Source of the DNA: Scilla litardierei
Lineage: Eukaryota > Streptophyta > Magnoliopsida > Asparagales > Asparagaceae
Reading direction: 5' to 3'
DNA length: 64,000 bases
Assembly: GCA_030789695.1 (NCBI GenBank)
Contig: CM061142.1
Coordinates: 354,987,486-355,051,485, forward strand
The notes under the pieces were generated by a model. That model had not been told where the DNA came from and searched no databases. It was given only the letters and a program-made list of their open reading frames with translations. A program made the translations under genes and the position numbers. Numbering within the stretch: the stretch's first letter is position 1; every line of letters begins with the position of its first letter. Below, one piece after another: positions 53,901 through 64,000 of this stretch.

Positions 53901-54149
53901 CCAAAAATTGATAAATGAGTTCTCTTCATAAACCACTTGGATGAAACATCTTAACCCGCTCATTAGTCATCTAAAATACCCCATAAAACATCGAAATCTT
54001 AAATATAACGTTCAAATAAGAATTCGAGCAAAAATTCAAACATATCACATAAAATCCCCAAAAATTCAATAAATCTAGCATGAACAAAATATCGCGAAAT
54101 ATAAAAGCATGCAAGATAATTGAATGAGATATGAATCCTATATCTCGGA
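53901..54149 (-). other. AT-rich spacer after SIRE-type pol
   Basis: About 250 bp of AT-rich sequence between the pol stop and the palindromic array. Nothing further recognised. Confidence 0.6.
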
Positions 54150-57100
54150 TTAACCCATAATCCCTAATTCTCGACGCAACCGCACAAAGGAGTCCTCCTT
54201 TAGGGGGTTCGTGAAAATATCGGCGATTTGCTTTTGGGTTTCAACGTACACTAAAATGATGTCCTTTTTAGCAACATGATCATCTAAAAAGTGGTGTCGG
54301 ACATCTATGTGTTTTGATCGGGAATGATGCATCGGATTCTTTGAAAGACAGATAGCACTTTGGTTATCCACCATGATAGGGCTAGTATCACAATGAATAC
54401 CAAAATCCTTCAGTGTGTGTCTCATCCAAAGAACCTGGGCACAAGCGGCACCGGCGGCAATATATTTCGCCTCGGTGGTTGAAAGTGATACGGAATTTTG
54501 CTTCTTGGAAAACCAAGAGACAAGGGAATTTCCTAGAAAATGGCAAGTGCCACTAGTACTTTTCCTGTCGGATTTGCATCCCGCATAATCAGCATCACTA
54601 TATGAGACTAACTCATACGTGCTAGATTTTGGATAAAGTAATCCAAAATCAAGTGTATAACTTAGATAACGGAAAATACGTTTTACCGCTACTAAGTGAG
54701 ACTCCTTAGGTTGAGACTGATAACGAGCACATATGCATACGGCAAACATAATATCGGGCCTACTTGTGGTAAGATAAAGTAAACTACCTATCATACCTCG
54801 ATATAGACGAAGTCTACATCCTTACCGCCCGTATCCTTGTCAAGATGCGTAGTCGTGCTCATTGGAGTCTTTTTCCCGGAAGCACTCTCCATTCCAAATC
54901 GCTTAAGCAACTCCACCGTATACTTCATTTGGTGGATGAAGATTGCATCGTTCAATTGGCGAATTTGGAGACCTAAGAAATATTTGAGTTCGCCCATGTG
55001 GGTCATCTCAAATTGTTCCTTCATAACATTAGAAAACTCTTCGCAAAGAGTGAAGTTAGTAGCACCGAAAATGATATCATCAACATAAATTTGAACTAAT
55101 AAAATATCATTATTCACATGCTTAACAAAAAGTGTAGAATCGGCTTCGCCCATTTTAAAATTCAAATCCAAAAGAAAATTCTTTAGGCGATCATACCAAG
55201 CTCGAGGAGCTTGTCTCAAACCATAAAGAGCTTTCTTTAGTTTAAAAACATGATTTGGAAATTTTTCATTTATGAAGCCCGGAGGTTGAGAAACGTAAAC
55301 TTCCTCAACAACATCTCCGTTTAAAAATGCACTTTTAACATCCATTTGAAATAATTTAAAATTTTTATGGCATGCAAAAGACAATAATAGTCTAATTGAT
55401 TCTAATCTAGCTACCGGAGCGAAGGATTCTTCGAAATCGATACCTTCCTCTTGGCGATAGCCTTGAGCAACTAACCGAGCTTTGTTCCGGACGACGACTT
55501 GGTTTTCGTCGGTTTTGTTCTTGAAGATCCACTTTGTCCCTATTACGGTGTGGTTCTTCGATGGCAAAGGAACAAGCTCACATACCTCATTCCTCTCGAA
55601 TTGAAAGAGTTCCTCCTCCATGGCAAGGATCCAAGCATTATCTTCGCAAGCTTCAACTATATTCTTTGGCTCTATTGATGAGGCAAAGGCATTATTGGCG
55701 AAGTGGTGGACTTGAGATCTCGTCTTGACACTATCATGAATATTGCCAATGACTTGCTCATGAGGATGGTCGCGGACGGTATGAAGCCGCTTGGGAATAC
55801 CTTGATTACTAGGCACATTCTCAACAACTTCATTAGTCGGGTTAGTATCAATAGAATCAATTGAATCAATAGACTTAGAATTTTCAAACGAATCACATAA
55901 AACATCCATAGAATCATCATTATTTGAAATTCTAGAAGTAGTAAAATTCTCATTAAAAGAGACATGAAGTGATTCCTCGATCATAGAGGATCTTTTGTTG
56001 TATATCCGGTAGGCTTTGCTACGTGAGGAATACCCAACAAATATCCCCTCATCCGATCTCGGATCAAACTTGTCCAAATTATCATATGTGTTTTTAATAA
56101 AACATTTTGCGCCGAAAACACGAAAATGTTTAACTTGAGGCAATCTACCAAACAACAATTCATAGCAAGTTTGTTTGGTGCCGGGCCTCAAAAGTATTCT
56201 ATTAAACACATAACAAGCGGTGTGTACCGCTTCCGCCCAAAATTGATAACCAAGTTGACTATCTTCGAGCATAGTGCGAGCACACTCCACAAGCGTTCTA
56301 TTCTTCCTCTCAACAACACCATTTTGAGGAGGTGCGCGAGGGAAAGAAAACGTGTGAGTAATTCCAAGATCATCACAAAAATTTGAGAAAGACTCATTCT
56401 CAAATTCACCCCCATGATCACTACGACTAGTGACAATGGTGGTTCCGATGAGATTTTGTACTTTCTTCACAAATATTGTGAAGTTTTCAAAACCTTCATT
56501 TGTATTACATAAGAAAAATACACATGTAAATCTAGAATAATCATCGACGATGACAAGTCCATATCTTGCATTTCCTAAGGAAGCAACTCTAGTTGGCCCA
56601 AATAAATCTAGATGTAATAGCTCTAGTGGCCGTTTAGTAGAAATGCTTTTCTTAGGTTTAAATGAAGATTTAGGAAGCTTGCCACGTTGACAAGAATCAC
56701 AAAAACTTTTCTTTTCAAAAACGAGTTTTGGAAAACCTTTAATGGAATTTAATTTCGAAAGCTTATAAAGTGTTCCAAAGTTCACATGTCCAAAGCGTCG
56801 ATGCCATAAGTGTTGTTCACTTGTGTTGGCAACGAGACATTGTTCATATGACTTGGGAAGATCCAAGATATAAATATCTTTATGGTGTGTGCCGGAAAAT
56901 AATAACTTATTATTATCATTTGAAATATGACATGATCCTTTCGCAAATCTAACTTTGTAACCTTTGTCACAAAGTTGGCTTATTGAAATAAGATTATGAT
57001 TTAAACCATTAACTAGATAAACATCACTAATTAAGGGTTTAGAAGGGTTACCCACTTTACCAACACCGACGATGGTTCCGCTCTCGTTGCCTCCAAATAC

Positions 57101-57264
57101 GACGTGGTTTCCATTTGCAATGGGAACTACTCCGGCGAGCAATTGAGCGTCACCCGTCATGTGTTTTGAACACCCGCTATCGAGTATCCAATTCCCTTTG
57201 GAGCTAAATTTAAATTTGATGCTCCTTTTCTTTTTCTTTTCCTTGAGTACCTAAAGATAGAAAC
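54150..57264 (-). pseudogene. SIRE-type Copia pol: protease, integrase, RT, RNase H
   Basis: Copia domain order. Protease ends in [14 protein letters not shown] (57200-57150). From the Met at 57160: integrase zinc residues H120, H125, C154, C157, catalytic D185, D248, E284 (DX62DX35E); RT with D607 in [11 protein letters not shown] and YVDD at 692-695. RNase H follows with SDADYAGCKSDRKSTSG, TTEAKYIA and the C-terminal block KQIADIFTNPL. A one-base frameshift near 54790-54800 separates RT from RNase H. All catalytic residues named are intact. Element D breaks the frame 5' of protease. Confidence 0.93.
57260..57264. other. Target-site duplication of element D, left copy
   Basis: GAAAC, identical to 63812-63816. 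Confidence 0.92.
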
Positions 57265-60090
57265 TGTAACGCCCCGCTTCCCGTGAAACCCGATAAGTAC
57301 GAATCCGTATCAGGTATTCCCAAAGAGACGGGTGCTACGAAGAAAATACGAAATTACAAATACAAGCAGGTCCACTGCGAACTACTGGGATAGTACATAT
57401 AGCATTCCAAACAACCCAAAACACAAGAGAACCAACAACTCAAGCACTGATGTATATAAATAAAACTGTTCATATACAACTTCCTTATACAAATCCATAT
57501 ACAATATTATCCACATCTCAACAAGGTACAAAAACTCACATCTCACCCAAATACAACAACACTCCCAAGTCATCCACACTTCTCACAACCCGCAACTCCA
57601 ACCAACTGAGTCTAGTGGCCTCCAACTCAAAGAACCAACCTGAAAAGTCAACGGTGGGGCACGTCAACGCGTGACCCAGTAGGAATTCCATATCTCAACT
57701 AGTCCTTGCATGAAGTGTGGAAAGGGTGCACGTGAACATGCAGAGTGTATGTCATGGCATAACATTTACTGTAGTAAAGTAAGTAACAACTACACTTATG
57801 AACATGTGAAAGCGTGCTCGTGCAACAGGCAAGGTGTACAACAATTATATACAACATAAAAGAAACATAGTAAAGAAACATAAGTAAACAACACATACAT
57901 TTATCATTGCTACAAGAATAATGAGGATTAACAATTAATTCATTGGTTAGCATTTTGGAACCCGGATAAATCTTAGGACCTTAAGGAGTCGGACTTCACC
58001 CAGGGTGGGTGAAAAGTGGTACCCCAACCAGCAACACGGGCACCGGAGGGGGCCTCTCGCAACTCTGTGCCCGAACGGGGCAAGGCACTAGAGCGAGACC
58101 TGCTCGGTTTTTCTATGGGACAAACGGAGTAAACCATCAATTACCGTCATGGTGCATCACGGGTACACCAGCGGCCTCTCCAACCCTTTCAACTCGCCCT
58201 TCTGGGAGTGATACAGCGGGTGAGAATTCATATCATCTGTCCGCTCCTTAACTCCTTTAATTTACCCGTGTTTCCCCCAAACCCCATGTCACCCTCCTTT
58301 AAGAGGACTTAGTCATTTTCATGAAACATAACATCTTCCATTTCTTTTCTTTCCACAGTTCATCACATATTTGGGACATGCATCGCCTTGTGCATTCCCT
58401 TTCTCATTTCTCATAAAACGTATAACCATGTTCACATCATCATTTCGCATTGCCAAGAACATAAACCACATATCATCATGTAACAGAAATGATTAAGAAC
58501 ATTAATGGCAAGTTTAACCTCAAAAAGAGCTTAAAACAACATTCAAATCTTTCAGCTTGCTGGAAAAACAGAACAGTCAGATTAAGAAGCACATTTCTCC
58601 ATAATTTTGTATCAAACATGCATATACAATACAAATGAAAGTTGTAGATATAGTTGTTCTGAATTCACCTATAAATTTTCATGAAGTTTAGATGAGTATT
58701 CTATTTTCTACAGAATTTACACTAAAGTGTACTTGTGCTGGAATTGAAAACAGAAACTACACTAACTTAATGACCAGATTACTACTAATTGCAGGCAGAA
58801 CTAACAGAAATGAAAAACTACAAAGTTGTAGAGCTTGAAGTTAACTTTCCAACGAGACTAAGAACATACAATTTCATCAAGTATTGAGGGACTGCTCACT
58901 GTTTTAGTAAAATGTGTTCAGACTGGGTAAAAACAGGCATGTTGGCAAGATAGAATTTTTAGCTCTAATTACAATCCGAATTAGTAAAAGTTCACAACTT
59001 GAAAGTTATAGGTAACAGTCCAATCTTTAGGCCATAAAAGTTTCAGAGCAAACTCAATTCTAGATTAGAAGGACTAAGCAAAACAATCAGCATGTAAATC
59101 TGTCCAGATTTGCTCTCCGCACAAAACCACCCAAAACTCAGGATTGCTCACCGCACACAACCATACAAACTCAGGATTGCTCACCGCGCACAACCATACA
59201 AATCTCAGGATTGCTCACTGCGCACAACCATACAAACTCAGGATTGCTCACCGCGCACAACCATACAAATCTCAGGATTGCTCACCGCGCACAACCATAC
59301 AAACTTAGGATTGCTCACCGCGCACAACCATACAAAACTCAGGATTGCTCACTGCGCACAACCATACAAATCTCAGGATTAACATAAGAAAAGGCAAACC
59401 CATAACAACAACCATGAAACTAAGCATGCAACTCTAATACTAGTTGGAGATGGAATCCTACCTTAGATGTGATGAGAGACAAGGGGGTAGCCCAAATCCC
59501 TATGGCTCCTCCTTCTTCAAATCCTTCTCCTTCTCCTCCACAGGCTCCCAGAATGAGCAACAGCGCCTACACAACGACAGGGATGCCACAGGAATGTGCA
59601 GAGTGAGGGTGGCGTAGCCCTAAGGGTGCTCAGTCCCCCTAATGTCTAAGAGAGAACAACGGGAAGGGATGAATTCGGTCTGATCTTTGGGGAGAGAGTG
59701 AGTGAATGAAACCTTTCATTCTTATTCCTAGAGTAGCCACCTCATCCCCCTAAAATCCTCTAAACATGCCACCAAGCCTTGGGTTAGGTAAGAATCAAGG
59801 ATATCTTGACACATCAAAGGGTGAGGTGTCACTTAGGTAAAATTAGGATTTGTCTTTTAGAAAAATAATTATACACACTTAATACACATGCAATACTTAC
59901 TCATCAAGACATTAGTATTCCACCCATATATTTTATTAATAAAATCATATGTCATACAAAATTATTTAAAAATAATTTTTAGCTTGACAAAATTAAATAA
60001 AATACATAAGGACTCCCAAAAATTTATACGCATATATATACGTCCAAGAATACATATTAATACACGTATGTGAATTTTGGGGTCATCACA
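57265..60090 (-). repeat. 3' LTR of element D
   Basis: 2,826 bp, TGTAACGCCC to GGTCATCACA on the + strand. It holds seven copies of a 33-bp repeat (59130-59380). Short frames repeated in both LTRs (such as 57382-57579) show no sign of being genes. Confidence 0.92.
59130..59380. repeat. 33-bp tandem repeat in element D left LTR
   Basis: Seven units around CTCAGGATTGCTCACC and CGCACAACCATACAAA. The right LTR has six (62890-63105), which accounts for the whole LTR length difference of 33 bp. Confidence 0.92.
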
Positions 60091-60130
60091 TCCTACCCAC
60101 CTTAAAATAAAGTCCGTCCTCGGACTTTCC
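60091..60130 (-). promoter_or_regulatory. Polypurine tract and hairpin of element D
   Basis: AAAGTCCG (60109-60116) and CGGACTTT (60121-60128), perfect 8-bp arms around TCCT (AGGA in sense), next to AAGGTGGGTAGGA on the minus strand, which ends at the LTR. Confidence 0.8.
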
Positions 60131-60998
60131 AACTTAGGACATAGCTAATGGTGAATAGAGATATATATGGTCAATCTACCCCAAACCTATATATAAACAC
60201 ATTCATATATCAACACTTATACCATTTCACAATACACACATTCATGGTACTGTACACACATACACATGCATATATATATATAGATATAGACATACGACCA
60301 TGTATGTCTCCTAGCATATATCCAAGCACACATATACATGTCATCACATAAAGTCTCATACAACAATATCAATACACACAGATACTCACCTAATGATATT
60401 TCTATATAAACACCGGTGTAAGCGTATCCACTTACATCCAGACATATATCATATACTCATCACATATATCAACACATAGAACTAATATTCTTAAGACATA
60501 GCCACACATACATGGGTGGAACTCAAAGATCCACACATGCTTCTGCACACTCTACATGTGCATACATCACATATAGTATATAACCACTACACAATATAAC
60601 TATACACTACATGTACCTCAATCAAGTATATAACCCAAATATACACAATACTCATAAGTCAATCATATATTAACACATATACTTCAAATACAATCACATA
60701 GCCATATAATCATTCATACATATACCATAGTCATATGTACATGAGTATATCATCTCAATATACTCGACAAGCCATATTCAACACTTATAGGGCTACAGAT
60801 GTATAGGTACACATACATACACACATAGATATATACACACATTCTTATTCAATCAACACTCTAGTGTCTACCCTCAGGGCTCTATACCTCAAACTTCTGA
60901 TATCAGGGCTCTATCTTAAGGTAGAACTCCCACCCACCTTAAGACCAAACAACCTCTGGAACACTACACGCACTACCCTTACACAGCCGCAGTGCGGA
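60131..60998 (-). other. Internal low-complexity region of element D
   Basis: ACATATATAC-type sequence without genes. A polypurine-like motif CTTAAGGTGGGTGGGAG on the minus strand (60929-60943) lies near the primer site, as in element B. Confidence 0.8.
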
Positions 60999-61016
60999 GA
61001 CCTGCATGGGCCACCA
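60999..61016 (-). promoter_or_regulatory. Primer-binding site of element D, tRNA-Ile type
   Basis: The minus strand reads TGGTGGCCCATGCAGGTC, 2 nt inside the LTR; identical to A and B. Confidence 0.7.
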
Positions 61017-61018
61017 CC

Positions 61019-63811
61019 CGTAACGCCCCGCTTCCCGTGAAACCCGATAAGTACGAATCCGTATCAGGTATTCCCAAAGAGACGGGTGCTACGAAGAAAA
61101 TACGAAATTACAAATACAAGCAGGTCCACTGCGCACTGCTGGGATAGTACATATAGCATTCCAAACAACCCAAAACACAAGAGAACCAACAACTCAAGCA
61201 CTGATGTATATAAATAAAACTGTTCATATACAACTTCCTTATACAAATCCATATACAATATTATCCACATCTCAACAAGGTACAAAAACTCACATCTCAC
61301 CCAAATACAACAACACTCCCAAGTCATCCACACTTCTCACAACCCGCAACTCCAACCAACTGAGTCTAGGGGCCTCCAACTCAAAGAACCAACCTGAAAA
61401 GTCAACGGTGGGGCACGTCAACGCGTGACCCAGTAGGAATTCCATATCTCAACTAGTCCTTGCATGAAGTGTGGAAAGGGTGCACGTGAACATGCAGAGT
61501 GTATGTCATGGCATAACATTTACTGTAGTAAAGTAAGTAACAACTACACTTATGAACATGTGAAAGCGTGCTCGTGCAACAGGCAAGGTGTACAACAATT
61601 ATATACAACATAAAAGAAACATAGTAAAGAAACATAAGTAAACAACACATACATTTATCATTGCTACAAGAATAATGAGGATTAACAATTAATTCATTGG
61701 TTAGCATTTTGGAACCCGGATAAATCTTAGGACCTTAAGGAGTCGGACTTCACCCAGGGTGGGTGAAAAGTGGTACCCCAACCAGCAACATGGACACCGG
61801 AGGGGGCCTCTCGCAACTCTGTGCCCGAACGGGGCAAGGCACTAGAGCGAGACCTGCTCGGTTTTTCTATGGGACAAACGGAGTAAACCATCAATTACCG
61901 TCATGGTGCATCACGGGTACACCAGCGGCCTCTCCAACCCTTTCAACTCGCCCTTCTGGGAGTGATACAGCGGGTGAGAATTCATATCATCTGTCCGCTC
62001 CTTAACTCCTTTAATTTACCCGTGTTTCCCCCAAACCCCATGTCACCCTCCTTTAAGAGGACTTAGTCATTTTCATGAAACATAACATCTTCCATTTCTT
62101 TTCTTTCCACAGTTCATCACATATTTGGGACATGCATCGCCTTGTGCATTCCCTTTCTCATTTCTCATAAAACGTATAACCATGTTCACATCATCATTTT
62201 GCATTGCCAAGAACATAAACCACATATCATCATGTAACAGAAATGATTAAGAACATTAATGGCAAGTTTAACCTCAAAAAGAGCTTAAAACAACATTCAA
62301 ATCTTTCAGCTTGCTGGAAAAACAGAACAGTCAGATTAAGAAGCACATTTCTCCATAATTTTGTATCAAACATGCATATACAATACAAATGAAAGTTGTA
62401 GATATAGTTGTTCTGAATTCACCTATAAATTTTCATGAAGTTTAGATGAGTATTCTATTTTCTACAGAATTTACACTAAAGTGTACTTGTGCTGGAATTG
62501 AAAATAGAAACTACACTAACTTAATGACCAGATTACTACTAATTGCAGGCAGAACTAACAGAAATGAAAAACTACAAAGTTGTAGAGCTTGAAGTTAACT
62601 TTCCAACGAGACCAAGAACATACAATTTCATCAAGTATTGAGGGACTGCTCACTGTTTTAGTAAAATGTGTTCAGACTGGGTAAAAACAGGCATGTTGGC
62701 AAGATAGAATTTTTAGCTCTAATTACAATCCGAATTAGTAAAAGTTCACAACTTGAAAGTTATAGGTAACAGTCCAATCTTTAGGCCATAAAAGTTTCAG
62801 AGCAAACTCAATTCTAGATTAGAAGGACTAAGCAAAACAATCAGCATGTAAATCTGTCCAGATTTGCTCTCCGCACAAAACCACCCAAAACTCAGGATTG
62901 CTCACCGCACACAACCATACAAACTCAGGATTGCTCACCGCGCACAACCATACAAATCTCAGGATTGCTCACTGCGCACAACCATACAAACTTAGGATTG
63001 TTAACCGCGCACAACCATACAAATCTCAGGATTGCTCACCGCGCACAACCATACAAAACTCAGGATTGCTCACTGCGCACAACCATACAAATCTCAGGAT
63101 TAACATAAGAAAAGGCAAACCCACAACAACAACCATGAAACTAAGCATGCAACTCTAATACTAGTTGGAGATGGAATCCTACCTTAGATGTGATGAGAGA
63201 CAAGGGGGTAGCCCAAATCCCTATGGCTCCTCCTTCTTCAAATCCTTCTCCTTCTCCTCCACAGGCTCCCAGAATGAGCAACAGCGCCTAAACAACGACA
63301 GGGATGCTACAGGAATGTGCAGAGTGAGGGTGGCGTAGTCCTACAGGTGCTCAGTCCCCCTAATGTCTAAGAGAGAACAACGGGAAGGGATGAATTCGGT
63401 CTGATCTTTGGGGAGAGAGTGAGTGAATGAAACCTTTCATTCTTATTCCTAGAGTAGCCACCTCATCCCCCTAAAATCCTCTAAACATGCCACCAAGCCT
63501 TGGGTTAGGTAAGAATCAAGGATATCTTGACACATCAAAGGGTGAGGTGTCACTTAGGTAAAATTAGGATTTGTCTTTTAGAAAAATAATTATACACACT
63601 TAATACACATGCAATACTTACTCATCAAGACATTAGTATTCCACCCATATATTTTATTAATAAAATCATATGTCATACAAAATTATTTAAAAATAATTTT
63701 TAGCTTGACAAAATTAAATAAAATATATAAGGACTCCCAAAAATTTATACGCATATATATACGTCCAAGAATACATATTAATACACGTATGTGAATTTTG
63801 GGGTCATTACA
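61019..63811 (-). repeat. 5' LTR of element D
   Basis: 2,793 bp, nearly identical to 57265-60090. Its first base on + is C instead of T. Six 33-bp repeat units. Confidence 0.92.
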
Positions 63812-63816
63812 GAAAC
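63812..63816. other. Target-site duplication of element D, right copy
   Basis: GAAAC, identical to 57260-57264. Confidence 0.92.
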
Positions 63817-64000
63817 TTTCATATCATGGTACCCAAGGTCATTGGGTCCTCAAAGGTTAGACCTTTGGAAGCCAAGTCCAATTGGACTTAGACTTCCCCA
63901 CATAATTTCTACTATGCACAACATTCGAAAAATAAGCATTCATATACACTTGTTTTTCATCCATGCTTGTGTCTTTTGGGCTCCAAATAGTGAAAATCTT
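63817..64000 (-). pseudogene. SIRE-type gag-protease junction remnant
   Basis: Minus-strand continuation of the SIRE-type polyprotein upstream of the D insertion. A Trp-rich stretch (NWTWLPK) fits the region between gag and protease in sireviruses. In the frame that leads into protease there are four stops (TAA, TGA, TGA, TAG), each one C-to-T step from a sense codon. The gag domain proper is beyond the window. Confidence 0.5.

Larger units (their letters stand above)
57265..63811 (-). mobile_element. Non-autonomous large-LTR retrotransposon D
   Basis: Two 2.8-kb LTRs flank only 928 bp of non-coding interior. The minus-strand orientation is set by the primer site beside the right LTR and the polypurine tract beside the left one. 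The LTRs differ by only about 20 substitutions by eye plus one 33-bp repeat unit, and the target duplication is perfect, so insertion is recent. It shares primer site, tract hairpin and LTR end with element B and depends on proteins encoded elsewhere. Confidence 0.9.
50341..64000 (-). mobile_element. SIRE-type Copia retrotransposon, interrupted by element D
   Basis: A Ty1/Copia element on the minus strand with pol (54150-57264), a third ORF in the env position (51490-53204), a GGGGGAGA-type polypurine tract and an LTR edge. Element D sits at the gag-protease junction. The gag and 5' LTR lie beyond the right end of the window. Frameshifts in pol and in the third ORF make it inactive. Confidence 0.88.

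Noticed and set aside
57382..58251. Frames repeated in both LTRs of element D (84-90 codons)
   Set aside because: They are identical only because the LTRs are recent copies, and element B shows no equivalent.
63840..63960. A 60-nt intron at the SIRE gag-protease junction (GT...CTTTAG)
   Set aside because: A good acceptor is present, but the length is below usual plant introns, the stops are explained by single C-to-T changes, and no second copy supports it.

Overview
This window is repeat-rich nuclear DNA of a flowering plant. I found no host gene, rRNA or tRNA gene. Almost every base belongs to LTR retrotransposons (Ty3/Gypsy of Tekay-like and Athila-like types, Ty1/Copia including a SIRE-type element) or one L1-type LINE, many nested in one another. 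A 500-N assembly gap lies at 49841-50340. The element types point to an angiosperm; I cannot name the species.

Layout. (1) 1-121: edge of a SIRE-type LTR inserted in a Tekay-like Gypsy element, here called E, whose RT-RNaseH-integrase remnant (122-2697) and 3' LTR (2744-5333) follow on the + strand. (2) 5334-6519 and 16742-about 17600: a decayed Copia element split by a fairly young Athila-like element F (6520-16736, minus strand, TSD CTTGA). (3) About 17600-19931: a second decayed Copia copy in opposite orientation, cut by Tekay-like element C. (4) C (19932-about 46654, minus strand) contains B (24029-41501, plus strand, perfect TSD CATGG), which contains A (27332-37823, minus strand). (5) About 46655-49840: LINE, running into the gap. 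(6) 50341-64000: SIRE-type Copia on the minus strand with pol and a third, env-position ORF, broken by the non-autonomous element D (57265-63811, perfect TSD GAAAC).

How the parts work together. A, C and E are diverged members of one Tekay-like group. A is the most complete: gag, protease, RT, RNaseH and integrase lie on one strand. Two short GT...AG segments interrupt its frame at places where removal restores it exactly, and each is repeated at the same position and phase in a second element (gag-protease junction in A and C; integrase in A and E). B and D encode nothing but keep the same primer-binding site, a similar polypurine tract and the same hairpin beside it, so they look like parasites of the A/C/E machinery.

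The LTR leaders of A, C and E share, in fixed order, a hairpin with loop GAC(A/G)ACG, a GTAGC/GCTAC hairpin, a third hairpin with diverged stems, and a short acidic reading frame ending Asp-Gln-Ser-stop (Asp-Gln-Arg in one C copy). A further 7-8 bp hairpin with changed but still pairing stem bases sits just upstream of the polypurine tract in all five elements A-E. Separately, a roughly 113-bp palindromic repeat rich in ACCGAC occurs both in the LTR promoter region of Gypsy element E and upstream of the third ORF of the SIRE-type Copia. These shared RNA and DNA signals, with the two conserved intron-like segments, are the most unusual content here.
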